Shown: positions 24,879 through 34,912 of the stretch, piece by piece | Layout: each line of letters starts with the position of its first letter | Position numbering within the stretch: position 1 is the stretch's first letter | Assembly: GCA_041695325.1 (NCBI GenBank) | Contig: JBGFRC010000042.1 | Location: forward strand, 1 to 36,361 | Length of the DNA: 36,361 nucleotides | Source: SURF-13 sp041695325 | Lineage (GTDB): Bacteria; Pseudomonadota; Gammaproteobacteria; SURF-13 | Direction of reading: 5' to 3' | The notes under the pieces: generated by a model | Databases searched by the model: none | What the model saw: only the letters and a program-made list of their open reading frames with translations | Told to the model about the DNA's origin: nothing | Program-made: the position numbers and the translations under genes

Positions 24879-25799
24879 CTATTCGGCCGTGACGGACACG
24901 ATGTCACTCTCCCTGGCTTGCAGGGCCGCGGCGGTTTTTTTGTCGAACACAAAATAGGCCACATTCTTGCGGGCATAGGGCGTTTGATCGAACACCTTGC
25001 CATTATACTCGATGTTCACCGCCGACGAGTTGCCAAGCCGCACCTGGAGCGGCAGGCGCGGCCGCTCGAAGCGGCGCGTCTCGCCGGCCGGGACCAGCTC
25101 ATAGGCCAGCGTCTTTCCCCGCTGATCCACTATCTCCAGCCATGACTCGGCGTTGAAACGCAGCACCAGCGCATCCACAGACGCTTCCTCCGGAGGAATA
25201 CTCTGTGCGGCTTCAACGGCAGGTGGTTCCGCCGCGGCCTGTTGCGGCGGCGTGGAAGTGCTTACATCAAGCGGCTGAGGGGCATACTCCGTCGCAGCCA
25301 CCGGCGGCGCGGGAGGCGTCGCCTCTTCGCGGGCGGGCGTCACGGCCACGGTGCTCGTAACCGGAGGCTCATCGCGCCATGGGGTATATTGCATCAGCCA
25401 GAAACCCGCGACTGCGAGCAGCGCCAGCAGAGCAATCGCCCATGCCGCCCTTGTTCTCAGAACGGTTTTTTTGTCATAGCGCGTCGTCTGGAGCGGATGG
25501 AGGGAAGGCGCGGACGGCGGCGCCTGTTTTTCATAGAGCGCGATCAGCTCAGCCTCGGGCAAGGCGAGCAAACGGGCATAGCCGCGCACGTAGCCGCGCG
25601 CGAACACCGGCGCCGGAAATGAAGAGAGGTCGTCGCGCTCCAGGGCCTCAAGGCGCGTTACATCCAGGTGCAACTGCCCGGCCACGGCCTCGATGTTTAA
25701 GCCCTGCGCCTCGCGCACGCGGCGCAGACGCCGGCCCAGAGTTACGCCGCCGCCTGCATCATGGCCGGTTTGACCGTCTTGCAGGGTAGAGGCTGACAT
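24879..25799 (-). CDS. rodZ: cell-shape protein RodZ
   Basis: Membrane protein linking MreB to the elongation machinery. It has 306 residues. A cytoplasmic helix-turn-helix domain (about 20-95; LGRRLRRVREAQGLNIEAVA) is followed by one membrane helix (117-137), a Pro/Ala/Glu-rich periplasmic linker and a C-terminal DUF4115 beta domain (LVLRFNAESWLEIVDQRGK). It is placed between pilF and ispG as in other gammaproteobacteria. Confidence 0.94.
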   Translation of the reverse strand: MSASTLQDGQTGHDAGGGVTLGRRLRRVREAQGLNIEAVAGQLHLDVTRLEALERDDLSSFPAPVFARGYVRGYARLLALPEAELIALYEKQAPPSAPSLHPLQTTRYDKKTVLRTRAAWAIALLALLAVAGFWLMQYTPWRDEPPVTSTVAVTPAREEATPPAPPVAATEYAPQPLDVSTSTPPQQAAAEPPAVEAAQSIPPEEASVDALVLRFNAESWLEIVDQRGKTLAYELVPAGETRRFERPRLPLQVRLGNSSAVNIEYNGKVFDQTPYARKNVAYFVFDKKTAAALQARESDIVSVTAE

Positions 25800-25824
25800 G
25801 TGGGTATTTTTAAGGGTGCCGCCC

Positions 25825-26631
25825 TTAATTCGCCTTGCCCGTTTCCTGGAGCAGCAGCTTGGCCTCCTCGGATTCGGGAAATTTTCCCTTCAGCAGCAGG
25901 CTGTAGCTCGCCAGCGCGTTTTTATCGTCCAGCTCGCGCTCGATGCGAATGCCGAGCCATAAACTGCGCGAGGTGTGCTGCGCGGCTTCCGCATAACGCT
26001 GTAAATAGGCGCGCGCGGGCAGATAGTTCTGCGCTTCGTAACTCAGCAAGGCCATCTGATACAGCGATTCCGGCAGGTTGGGATTGGCGCGCAAGGCCTC
26101 GCGGAAATAGCGCTCGGCCTTGGCGCGATCGGGAACCTGCAACGCGCACAAGCCGGCGTTTTCGTAAGCAAATTCCGGGGTTTCATAAAGCGGATTTTTG
26201 AGCGCCCCCAGGAAGTGCCGCTCGGCCTTGGCGAGCTCATTCTGGCGGCATAAAAACGCCCCGTAGTTGTTCTGCGCTGGCGAGTCCTGGGGATTGAGCC
26301 GCACCGCGCGTTCGTAATGGCGCCGGGCGAGCTTGGTCTCGCCCAGTTGTTCATAGAGGATGGCAATCGCATTGTGCGCGCTGGAGGATTGAGCGTCCAG
26401 CTCCAGCGCGCGCTGCAAGTTGCTCAACGCCAAATCACGCTTGCCCTGCTGCAAATAGCCGACGCCCAGCTTGACGTAGGTATCGGAGAGAGGTTCCGGC
26501 CTGGCGCCGCTGCCTTGAGACGGTGCGGGGGCCTTTGAATCCGGAGTCGGGGTCGTGCCGCACGCGGAAATAAGCACCCATACGGCCAAGGCGCCGCCGC
26601 GGATAAGGTACCGCGCCGCGGCGCGCATCAT
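25825..26631 (-). CDS. pilF: type IV pilus biogenesis lipoprotein PilF (PilW)
   Basis: TPR lipoprotein that pilots the PilQ secretin to the outer membrane. It has 268 residues with lipobox ISAC (Cys24) and about six TPR units (YVKLGVGYLQQGKRDLALSN, NAIAILYEQLGETKLARRHY, NNYGAFLCRQNELAKAERHF). Position between rlmN and rodZ supports the name. The ATG at 26631 overlaps the rlmN stop. No other pilus genes are in the window. Confidence 0.92.
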   Translation of the reverse strand: MMRAAARYLIRGGALAVWVLISACGTTPTPDSKAPAPSQGSGARPEPLSDTYVKLGVGYLQQGKRDLALSNLQRALELDAQSSSAHNAIAILYEQLGETKLARRHYERAVRLNPQDSPAQNNYGAFLCRQNELAKAERHFLGALKNPLYETPEFAYENAGLCALQVPDRAKAERYFREALRANPNLPESLYQMALLSYEAQNYLPARAYLQRYAEAAQHTSRSLWLGIRIERELDDKNALASYSLLLKGKFPESEEAKLLLQETGKAN

Positions 26632-27743
26632 GGCGCAGCCGCCTCGCGCAGCGGAAGGTAACGGCGGCTGCGGCTGCCGCGATCCTTTATTTCACCCGCG
26701 AGCTGTCCGCAAGCGGCGGCGATGCCGTCGCCGCGCGTTTTACGGGTGATCGTGACCAGATTGGCTTCCATCAGTATGGCGCGGAAGCGCTCGATGGCCT
26801 CCGCGCCGGAGCGCCGGTATTTTGTATCCGGAAACGGATTAAAGGGGATCAGATTCACCTTGCTCGGCACCTGTTTCAGCAAGCGCGCCAGCTCACGAGC
26901 GTGCTCCGGCTTATCGTTCACGCCGTCGAGCATAACATATTCAAAGGTCACGCGCCGCCCGCTATCCCCGGCCACATAACGCTTGCACGCCGCCAGCAAT
27001 TCGGCGATGGGATATTTTTTGTTGAGCGGCACCAGCTCATTGCGCAGCGCGTCGTTGGGCGCGTGCAGCGACACCGCCAGGCTCACCGCACAGACCTCGC
27101 GCAAGCGGGTGATCTCCGGCGTCATACCCGCGGTACTGAGCGTGACGCGGCGCCGGGACAGGCCGTACGCGAAGTCATCCAGCATGATGCGGATCGCGCT
27201 TGCCACGTTGTCGAAATTGAGCAGCGGTTCGCCCATGCCCATGAACACCACGTTGCTTATCACACGTTCGTCGCCGGCATCGCGCTTCATGGCATGGTTC
27301 GCCACCCACAACTGGCCAACGATTTCGGCCACCGTGAGGTTGCGGTTGAAGCCCTGCTTGCCGGTGGCGCAAAACGAACAGTCCAGCGCGCAGCCGGCCT
27401 GGGACGAAACGCACAGCGTGCCGCGTCCCTCCTCTGGTATAAACACCGTCTCGATGCTGTTCCCCGAATCCACGCGCAGTAGCCATTTGCGCGTGCCGTC
27501 GGCGGCGGTTTGATCCAGGACGACGTGCGGCGCCCTGACCTCGGCGCATTGTTTGAGCTTTTCGCGCAGCGCCTTGCTGACGTTGGTCATGGCGTCGAAA
27601 TCGTCCACGCCGTAGTGATGCATCCACTGCAATACCTGCTCGGCGCGGAACGGCTTCTCGCCGAGCGCGGCGAAGTACTCGCGCAGCGCCGCGCGGTCGA
27701 AATCAAGCAGGTTGGTTTTGACGGGCGTTTGCAACGGCCTCAC
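26628..27743 (-). CDS. rlmN: dual-specificity 23S rRNA/tRNA m2A methyltransferase RlmN
   Basis: Radical SAM enzyme methylating A2503 of 23S rRNA and A37 of some tRNAs. I start at the GTG 27743, which overlaps the ndk stop by 4 nt (GTGA). The upstream TTG at 27758 is less likely. The product of about 371 residues has the radical SAM motif C-x3-C-x2-C (GCALDCSFCATG, Cys118, 122 and 125). The second catalytic Cys is in the C-terminal GDGIAAACGQL. Confidence 0.96.
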   Translation of the reverse strand: MRPLQTPVKTNLLDFDRAALREYFAALGEKPFRAEQVLQWMHHYGVDDFDAMTNVSKALREKLKQCAEVRAPHVVLDQTAADGTRKWLLRVDSGNSIETVFIPEEGRGTLCVSSQAGCALDCSFCATGKQGFNRNLTVAEIVGQLWVANHAMKRDAGDERVISNVVFMGMGEPLLNFDNVASAIRIMLDDFAYGLSRRRVTLSTAGMTPEITRLREVCAVSLAVSLHAPNDALRNELVPLNKKYPIAELLAACKRYVAGDSGRRVTFEYVMLDGVNDKPEHARELARLLKQVPSKVNLIPFNPFPDTKYRRSGAEAIERFRAILMEANLVTITRKTRGDGIAAACGQLAGEIKDRGSRSRRYLPLREAAAP

Positions 27744-28171
27744 CGCGTGCGCGGACAAATCTCGTCGGGCTTGAAGAAAAATTCGATCTCGGACCAGGCG
27801 TTCTCCAGCGAATCCGACCCGTGCACCGCGTTCTCATCCACGGTGTCGGCAAAATCGGCGCGGATCGTTCCGGGCGCGGCCTTTTTCGGGTCGGTCGCGC
27901 CCATCAGGTCGCGGTGTTTCGCCACCGCGTTGTCGCCTTCCAGCACCTGTACCATCACCGGCCCGCTGATCATGAAGTTCACCAGGTCCCTGAAAAACGG
28001 CCGCTCCCGGTGCACGGCGTAGAACCTCTCCGCCTGGGCGCGCGTGAGATGCAGCATCCGGGCCGCGATGATGCGCAAACCGTTATTCTCGAAGCGCTGA
28101 TAAATCGCGCCGATCAGATTCTTCCCTACCGCGTCCGGCTTGATGATGGAGAGCGTGCGTTCCACTGCCAT
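27740..28171 (-). CDS. ndk: nucleoside diphosphate kinase
   Basis: Transfers the terminal phosphate between nucleoside triphosphates and diphosphates. It has 143 residues, the standard length. It starts RTLSIIKPDAVGKN and carries the phosphorylated His117 in NAVHGSDS. AAGGA stands before the ATG, and a sigma-70-like promoter is 34-62 bp upstream. It appears to head a transcript with rlmN, pilF, rodZ, ispG and hisS. Confidence 0.98.
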   Translation of the reverse strand: MAVERTLSIIKPDAVGKNLIGAIYQRFENNGLRIIAARMLHLTRAQAERFYAVHRERPFFRDLVNFMISGPVMVQVLEGDNAVAKHRDLMGATDPKKAAPGTIRADFADTVDENAVHGSDSLENAWSEIEFFFKPDEICPRTR

Positions 28172-28204
28172 GTCGAATTCCTTCCGATTCCGGTTAAATT
28201 TATA

Positions 28205-28233
28205 ATTTTAGCGTGATTCGGCGTGACGAACAA
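28205..28233 (-). promoter_or_regulatory. predicted promoter of the ndk-rlmN-pilF-rodZ-ispG-hisS operon
   Basis: On the minus strand TTGTTC (28228-28233) and TAAAAT (28205-28210) are separated by exactly 17 bp, in the 70-bp AT-rich gap between the Rieske gene and ndk. It separates the Fe-S assembly operon from the ndk group. Confidence 0.6.
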
Positions 28234-28241
28234 ATAACGGC

Positions 28242-28562
28242 TCAGTCCCAGCGGTCGTCGCGCACCTGGATTTCTCCGTTCAGAAGGCGTACCGGAAAAG
28301 TGGACACTGGCTCATAAGCGGGCGGCGTCAGGGCGGCGCCGGTCTTGATGCAGAAGCGCGCTCCGTGGCGCGGGCAGATGATTTGATCGCCTTTGACGCA
28401 ACCGCCGTCGAGCGCGCCGCCGTCGTGGGTGCACACGTCCTCGATGGCGTAGTACGCGCCCTCGAGATTGAACAGCACCATACGCGTTCCATCCACATCC
28501 ACGATCTTATGCTCGCCCGGCGCAAGCTCTCCGGCCCTGGCGGCGACGGTCCATTGTTCCAT
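28242..28562 (-). CDS. Rieske-type [2Fe-2S] ferredoxin
   Basis: A 106-residue small Rieske protein of the soluble NirD/biphenyl-ferredoxin type. Cluster ligands are CTH (Cys44, His46) and CPRH (Cys63, His66) in CTHDGGALDGG and CPRHGARF. There is no signal or membrane anchor, so it is cytoplasmic. It is the last gene of the SUF operon, 10 bp after nfu. It may serve as electron donor in cluster assembly, but the partner is unknown. Confidence 0.92.
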   Translation of the reverse strand: MEQWTVAARAGELAPGEHKIVDVDGTRMVLFNLEGAYYAIEDVCTHDGGALDGGCVKGDQIICPRHGARFCIKTGAALTPPAYEPVSTFPVRLLNGEIQVRDDRWD

Positions 28563-28572
28563 AAGACAGCCT

Positions 28573-29136
28573 TTATACCGCGACGACTTCCAGCTCGGGC
28601 TCGACGGTGTGCAGCAGATTTTCGATCGCGTTCAGCGTCACCAGAGTGGAGCTGGGACAGGTGCCGCAGGCGCCGTGGTAGCGCACGGTGAGCCGGTTGC
28701 CTTCAAGGTTCAGCACCTCAATACCGCCGCCGTCGGCGAGCAGCGCGGGGCGCACTTTCTCATCCAGTAGCAGATTGAGCTGCGCCAGGCGCAGCGTGTC
28801 CTCCACGCTCAGCCCGGCGGGCGGCGCGCTGACGCCGGGCTGAGCGGGAACAGCCGCGCGCGCGGCGGCCGCGTCGGCCTCGCGTATCGGCGCGGCAAGC
28901 TGCTTCAGCAGCTCGTCCCAGTCGGCAATGCCGTCCTGCGTGACCGTGAGCCAGCGGTCCACGTAAAACACGTTGGTCACGTGCGGAATCTTGAACAGCG
29001 CGCTGGCGAGCGGGTCGCCCGCCGCGGCTTGCGCGTTTTCATACGAACGCACCACGCCCTGCGTCAACGGCTCGCGCAGCACGAACTTCATGGCGTTGGG
29101 ATTGGGCGTCTTTTCGATGTCGGCGATTTTCGGCAT
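28573..29136 (-). CDS. Nfu-type Fe-S scaffold/carrier protein
   Basis: A 187-residue protein with an N-terminal Nfu domain (TPNPNAMKFVL, then DPLASALFKIPHV), a linker of about 30 residues and a C-terminal NifU-like domain with CGTC (Cys157 and Cys160). This architecture matches carriers that deliver [4Fe-4S] clusters to client enzymes, such as IspG nearby. It is separated from sufU by a gap with a perfect palindrome. Confidence 0.93.
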   Translation of the reverse strand: MPKIADIEKTPNPNAMKFVLREPLTQGVVRSYENAQAAAGDPLASALFKIPHVTNVFYVDRWLTVTQDGIADWDELLKQLAAPIREADAAAARAAVPAQPGVSAPPAGLSVEDTLRLAQLNLLLDEKVRPALLADGGGIEVLNLEGNRLTVRYHGACGTCPSSTLVTLNAIENLLHTVEPELEVVAV

Positions 29137-29152
29137 GGGCTGGTTGCGCGTA

Positions 29153-29210
29153 TTCCCTCTCCCGGCTTCGCCGCCCTCTCCCTGCAGGGAGAGGGGACGG
29201 GGGAGAGGGC
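29153..29210. repeat. CTCTCCC/GGGAGAG palindromic repeat (sufU-nfu gap)
   Basis: 29174-29195 is a perfect 22-bp palindrome centred on CTGCAG. It is flanked by another CCCTCTCC (from about 29155) and by GGGGGAGAGGG (about 29200-29209), so alternative stems are possible. Related to the copies at 13290-13397. In the transcript it would form a stable hairpin between sufU and nfu and could attenuate or protect mRNA. It lacks a U-tract. Confidence 0.75.
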
Positions 29211-29215
29211 GTCAG

Positions 29216-29677
29216 CTAAAATTCTCCGGCCTCCGTCGTGGCGCTCGGCTCATTGTGAAACGCGGCACGCAGGGTGTGCCACGGCAGCACCGCGCATTTG
29301 ACGCGCGTCGGCAGTTCGCGCACGCCGGCGAACACGTTGAGCCGGCCGAGATGTTGCGTTTGGGATTGCGCGTCCAGCTTGCCGGTCGCCATGTCGCGGA
29401 ACTCCTGAATCAGCGTCTCCGCGTCGGCCACGCTCTTGCCCTTCACCGCGGTGGTCATCATCGAGGCCGATGCCTTGCAGATGGCGCAGGTCTCGCCCTG
29501 AAACGCGATGCCGTGAATCACGCCGTTTTCCAGTTGCAGCGACAAACGGATGTGATCGCCGCACAGCGGATTGTGCCCTTCCGCGCGGCGGTTGGCGCCC
29601 GCCAGCACGCCGTAATTGCGCGGCCTCTTGTTGTGATCCATGATGACTTCCTGGTACAACCGCCCGGCGTCCGTCAT
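29216..29677 (-). CDS. sufU: Fe-S assembly sulfur-transfer protein SufU
   Basis: Zinc protein that accepts sulfur from SufS. It has 153 residues with ligands Cys39 and Asp41 (NPLCGD), Cys64 (ETCAICKASAS) and Cys128 (RVKCAVLPW). The insertion just before the last Cys (HLGRLNVFAGVRELPTR) is the SufU hallmark that distinguishes it from the IscU scaffold. It overlaps sufS by 4 nt. No SufE is encoded here. Confidence 0.94.
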   Translation of the reverse strand: MTDAGRLYQEVIMDHNKRPRNYGVLAGANRRAEGHNPLCGDHIRLSLQLENGVIHGIAFQGETCAICKASASMMTTAVKGKSVADAETLIQEFRDMATGKLDAQSQTQHLGRLNVFAGVRELPTRVKCAVLPWHTLRAAFHNEPSATTEAGEF

Positions 29678-30939
29678 GCGAACACCTGCTGCACTTTCCG
29701 CACGCCGGCAATCAGCGCATCGGCTTCGGCGAACGTGTTATAAAACACAAACGAGGCGCGCACCGTGGCGGGCACGCCGAAGCGCTGCATCACCGGCTGC
29801 GCGCAGTGGTGTCCGGCGCGTACGGCGACGCCTTCCCAATCCAGCAACGTGCCCGCGTCGTGCGCATGAACGCCGTCCAGCGTGAATGACAGCACCGCGG
29901 CCTTGTCCCGTGCGGTGCCGATCAGTTTTACACCCTTCAGCTTGCGCAATTGGTCGGTGGCGTAACAGAGCAACGCCTGCTCGTGTTGTGCGATGCGCTC
30001 CATGCCGATGCCGGCTAGATAATCCAGCGCCGCGCCCAGAGCGATTGCGGCGGCAATCGGCGGCGTGCCGGCCTCGAATTTATAAGGCAGGGCATTGTAC
30101 GTGGTTTTCTCAAACGTCACGTTCAGAATCATGTCGCCGCCGCCCTGGTAAGGCTGCATCTTTTCCAGCAGCTCAACCTTGCCGTACAGCACGCCGATGC
30201 CGGTCGGGCCGCACAGCTTGTGCCCGGAAAAGGCATAGAAATCGCAATCCAGCTCCTGCACATCCACGCGCAGATGCGGCGCGGCCTGCGCGCCATCGAG
30301 CAGCACCGGCACGCCGTGCCGGTGCGCAGCCTGTATCATGTCGCGCACCGGATTGACCGTGCCGAGCGCGTTGGAGACATGCGCCAGCGCCACCAATCGG
30401 GTGCGCGCGTTGAACAGCTTTTCATACTCATCCAGCAGCAGTTCGCCCGCGTCGTTCATAGGGATCACGCGCAGGCGTGCGCCCTTTTCCTCGCACAGCA
30501 TCTGCCACGGCACGATGTTGGAATGGTGCTCCATGGCGGAAACGATGATTTCATCGCCTGCCTTGATGAAGGCGCGGCCAAAGCCGTGCATGACCAGATT
30601 GATGCTCTCCGTGGCGCCGCGGGTGAAGATGATCTCGCGCGCCTCACGCGCGTTGATGAACTGCATGGCCTTGCGGCGCGCGGCCTCATATTCGCGCGTG
30701 GCGGTTTCGCTCAAGGCGTGCACCGCGCGATGCACGTTGGCGTGCTCATGCTCCTGATAACGCACCCAGCGCTCGATCACCGCGCGCGGCATCTGGCTGC
30801 TGGCGGCGTTGTCCAGATATACCAGCGGCTTGCCATGGACGCGGCTTTGCAATATGGGGAAATCGGCGCGCAGCCTTTCCACGTCCAGCGCCGGCGCTGA
30901 TGCCGGCGGCGCGGATTTCCCGGCCATGGGCGCCGTCAT
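29674..30939 (-). CDS. sufS: cysteine desulfurase SufS
   Basis: PLP enzyme (class II) releasing sulfur from cysteine for the SUF pathway. It has 421 residues with PLP-binding Lys241 (SGHKLCGPTG), the catalytic Cys379 in RAGHHCAQP and the SufS-type VYLDNAASSQ start. It overlaps sufD and sufU by 4 nt each. A second, IscS-type desulfurase lies at 34913-36049 in the same operon. Confidence 0.97.
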   Translation of the reverse strand: MTAPMAGKSAPPASAPALDVERLRADFPILQSRVHGKPLVYLDNAASSQMPRAVIERWVRYQEHEHANVHRAVHALSETATREYEAARRKAMQFINAREAREIIFTRGATESINLVMHGFGRAFIKAGDEIIVSAMEHHSNIVPWQMLCEEKGARLRVIPMNDAGELLLDEYEKLFNARTRLVALAHVSNALGTVNPVRDMIQAAHRHGVPVLLDGAQAAPHLRVDVQELDCDFYAFSGHKLCGPTGIGVLYGKVELLEKMQPYQGGGDMILNVTFEKTTYNALPYKFEAGTPPIAAAIALGAALDYLAGIGMERIAQHEQALLCYATDQLRKLKGVKLIGTARDKAAVLSFTLDGVHAHDAGTLLDWEGVAVRAGHHCAQPVMQRFGVPATVRASFVFYNTFAEADALIAGVRKVQQVFA

Positions 30940-32258
30940 GCAAATTGTTCCGCTTGCCCGGAACGGGCGCGCTGCAGCATGGTCTCGCGCAGGCTGGTTT
31001 TGAGCGAGTCCACGGGCAGCCTTTCAATGAGTTCCGAGGCAAAGGCGTAGATGAGCAGGTTACGCGCCTCTGCCTCGCCGATACCGCGGCTTTTCAGATA
31101 AAACAGCTCTTCATCTTCCAGCTGGCCCACCGTCGCGCCGTGCGCGCACTTCACGTCGTCGGCGAGAATTTGCAGCTCCGGTTTGACGTTCACGCGCGCC
31201 TTGTCCGACAGCAAAAGAGTACGGCTCTCTTGCGCGGCGTCGGTAAGTTGTGCATCCTTGCGCACGATAATTTTACCGTTGAATACCGCATGCGCGCCCT
31301 CATCCACGATGCATTTATGCGCCTGTCTGCTTCTGGCGTGAGGTTGCGCATGGTCAATGACACTGTGCGTATCGGCAAGCTGGCGGCCGGCGATCAAGGT
31401 CAAGCCGTCCAGACTGCACTCGGCACCCTCATCCAGGGTAATGAGCGGGTTATAGCGCGACAAGCGCGCGCCGAGCGTGACGCTGCCCGCGCGATACGCC
31501 GCGTTGCGCGCCACGCTGACCGAGGCATCGGCGATGTGAAACGCCGCACGGCTGTCGCGCTGCAACCGGATATGACGCAACTGCGCCGTTTCCTGCACGC
31601 TGATTTCGGTGACGGCGTTGTTGAAATAAACGCCCTCGCCCAGACCGGCGTACTCCTCGATCAGCGTGCAGCGGCTGCCGGCTTCGGCGATCACCAGGCA
31701 GCGCGGGTGCACGGCGTGCGCCGCGTCCCCTGCACGAGCAATAAACAGTAAATGAACCGGCGCGCCGATCTCCGTTTGCGGCGGAATCAGCAGCAGCGCC
31801 GCGTCGCGGAACAAACTGGTATTGAGCGCGGCGAACACGTCCTTGCGCCAGTCAACCTGATGCGCCAGGCGGGCGAGCAGCGGATGCGCGGGGGCTGCCG
31901 CCAATGACACAGCGAGCACACCATGCGGCAATCCATGCAGGGCGGACAGCGACGGCGCATAAGCACCGTTTACAAACACCAGACGGCTGGCCTGTGTCTC
32001 CGGCAAGATAAAGCGCTCGATGTCCACCGCCGTGACCGGGCCGCCCGGAACCTGCTTGAACTCGATCTTGTCCAGCGCGCTGACGTCGGTAAAGCGCCAC
32101 TCTTCATCGCGCGCACCGGGCAGGCCCAGCGCTTGCGCGCGCGCCGCCGCGCCATTGCGCACATCGCGCAAGCCGTCCGGCCCGGAAACGGCGGATTCGG
32201 AACGGGCCTGGAGCAGGCTGCGCATCAGGCCGGTCTGTGCGGTGCGCTCGGCGCTCAC
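30936..32258 (-). CDS. sufD: Fe-S assembly scaffold subunit SufD
   Basis: Beta-helix partner of SufB in the SufBC2D scaffold. I use the GTG at 32258, which overlaps the sufC stop (GTGA); a TTG at 32294 would extend into sufC. The protein of about 440 residues has the SufD start DEEWRFTDVSALDK, the core EYAGLGEGVYFNNAVTEI and the C-terminal KCAHGATVGQLEDEELFYLKSRGI segment. Confidence 0.95.
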   Translation of the reverse strand: MSAERTAQTGLMRSLLQARSESAVSGPDGLRDVRNGAAARAQALGLPGARDEEWRFTDVSALDKIEFKQVPGGPVTAVDIERFILPETQASRLVFVNGAYAPSLSALHGLPHGVLAVSLAAAPAHPLLARLAHQVDWRKDVFAALNTSLFRDAALLLIPPQTEIGAPVHLLFIARAGDAAHAVHPRCLVIAEAGSRCTLIEEYAGLGEGVYFNNAVTEISVQETAQLRHIRLQRDSRAAFHIADASVSVARNAAYRAGSVTLGARLSRYNPLITLDEGAECSLDGLTLIAGRQLADTHSVIDHAQPHARSRQAHKCIVDEGAHAVFNGKIIVRKDAQLTDAAQESRTLLLSDKARVNVKPELQILADDVKCAHGATVGQLEDEELFYLKSRGIGEAEARNLLIYAFASELIERLPVDSLKTSLRETMLQRARSGQAEQFA

Positions 32259-33031
32259 GCCGTCATCCCCCGGGGCGCGTCGTGACGCAGCCAATCGTAG
32301 CCGCGCTGCTCAAGCTGACGGGCAAGCTCCTGGCCGCCGGTCTTTACGATCCTGCCGTCCTCCATGACGTGCACGAAATGGGGCGTGATGTAATTGAGCA
32401 GGCGCTGGTAATGCGTGACCAGTATCACCGCGTGGTCCGGCTTGAGCAATTTGTTCACCCCGGCCGCGACCACGCGCAGCGCGTCTATGTCGAGACCGGA
32501 GTCGGTTTCGTCCAGTACCGCCAGCACGGGATCAAGCAGCGCCATTTGCAGAATCTCGTTACGCTTCTTCTCGCCGCCAGAAAAACCCGCGTTGACGCTG
32601 CGCTGCAAAAAACTCTCGTCCATGTCCACCAGCTTTAGTTTTTCACGCGCCAGGTCGTCGAACTCCAGCGGATCAAGCTCTTCGCCGCCGCGCCGCCTTT
32701 GCAGGGTGTTGTAGGCCAGGCGCAGAAACGCGGCGTTGGACACACCGGGGATTTCCACCGGGTACTGAAACGCCAGAAACAGTCCCGCGCGCGCCCGTTC
32801 CTCGGCGGGAAACGCAAACAGATTCGCGCCCTGAAACAGCACCTCGCCGCCGGTCACGCTGTAGGCGGGATGGCCGGCCAATAATTTCGAGAAGGTGCTC
32901 TTGCCGGAACCATTTGGCCCCATGATGGCGTGCACCTCGCCCGCGCGTACGGTGAGATTGACACCCTTGAGTATTTCCACGCCCGCGACCGAGGCACGCA
33001 GATTGCGCACTTCCAGTAATAGTTTGCCCAT
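32255..33031 (-). CDS. sufC: Fe-S assembly ATPase SufC
   Basis: Soluble ABC ATPase that drives conformational change of SufBD. It has 258 residues with Walker A GPNGSGKS (38-45), the signature FSGGEKKRNE and Walker B LAVLDETDSGLD. These include the SufC-specific YPVEIPGV and VTHYQRLLNYI stretches. It follows sufB by 3 bp. Confidence 0.98.
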   Translation of the reverse strand: MGKLLLEVRNLRASVAGVEILKGVNLTVRAGEVHAIMGPNGSGKSTFSKLLAGHPAYSVTGGEVLFQGANLFAFPAEERARAGLFLAFQYPVEIPGVSNAAFLRLAYNTLQRRRGGEELDPLEFDDLAREKLKLVDMDESFLQRSVNAGFSGGEKKRNEILQMALLDPVLAVLDETDSGLDIDALRVVAAGVNKLLKPDHAVILVTHYQRLLNYITPHFVHVMEDGRIVKTGGQELARQLEQRGYDWLRHDAPRGMTA

Positions 33032-33034
33032 AAG

Positions 33035-34471
<1,437 letters not shown>

Positions 34472-34504
34472 GTTAAGTCATTAATTTCAATAGAGTTATT
34501 TCCA

Positions 34505-34546
34505 GACTAATACAGTAGGATATTACTGTACCCTACCATATTAGTC
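34505..34546. promoter_or_regulatory. double inverted operator, IscR type-1-like
   Basis: Two copies of the 18-bp motif GACTAATAYRGTAGGRTA face each other: plus strand 34505-34522 and minus strand 34529-34546, with 6 bp between. The motif resembles the IscR type 1 site (TTGACTAA..T.GTCGGGTA-like), and iscR itself is the first gene of this operon. The two sites cover the -35 to -10 region of the sufB promoter, which suggests repression when IscR carries its cluster. Confidence 0.65.
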
Positions 34547-34548
34547 AA
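34520..34548 (-). promoter_or_regulatory. internal promoter of sufBCDSU-nfu-Rieske
   Basis: On the minus strand TTGACT (34543-34548) and TAATAT (34520-34525) have a 17-bp spacer, a good sigma-70 pattern, in the 80-bp AT-rich gap between the A-type carrier gene and sufB. Both hexamers lie within or at the edge of the inverted IscR-like motifs. Confidence 0.7.
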
Positions 34549-34551
34549 GAA

Positions 34552-34902
34552 TTATTCGCTCGCTTCGGCCGGCGCCGGGTTCACACTGAAGCTCTCGCCG
34601 CAGCCGCATTGGCCAGCAACATTGGGGTTGATGAATTTAAATCCTTGCTTGAATTTGTCCGTGCTGAAATCAAGCACCGAGCCGTCCATGAACGGCAGGC
34701 TCCTGGCATCCACCACCAGCTTGGCCCCCTGCGCCTCGAACACGTGATCGTCCGGCTTGATCTCATCGGCATAGTCATAGGTATAGGCCAACCCGGCGCA
34801 GCCGACGTGCTTCACTCCCACGCGCAAGGCCACGCCCCGCCCGCGTTTAGCCAGGGATTTCTGTATCTGCGCCGCCGCCTTTTCCGTCAAACGGATAGTC
34901 AT
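34552..34902 (-). CDS. A-type Fe-S carrier (IscA/SufA family)
   Basis: A 116-residue HesB/IscA protein that carries clusters or iron. The three ligand cysteines are Cys35 (VGCAGLAY) and Cys99 and Cys101 (CGCGESF). It lies between iscS and sufB with AAGGAG before its ATG, in the position of iscA in ISC operons or sufA in SUF operons. The sequence does not settle which name is right. Confidence 0.94.
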   Translation of the reverse strand: MTIRLTEKAAAQIQKSLAKRGRGVALRVGVKHVGCAGLAYTYDYADEIKPDDHVFEAQGAKLVVDARSLPFMDGSVLDFSTDKFKQGFKFINPNVAGQCGCGESFSVNPAPAEASE

Positions 34903-34912
34903 AGTTACTCCT

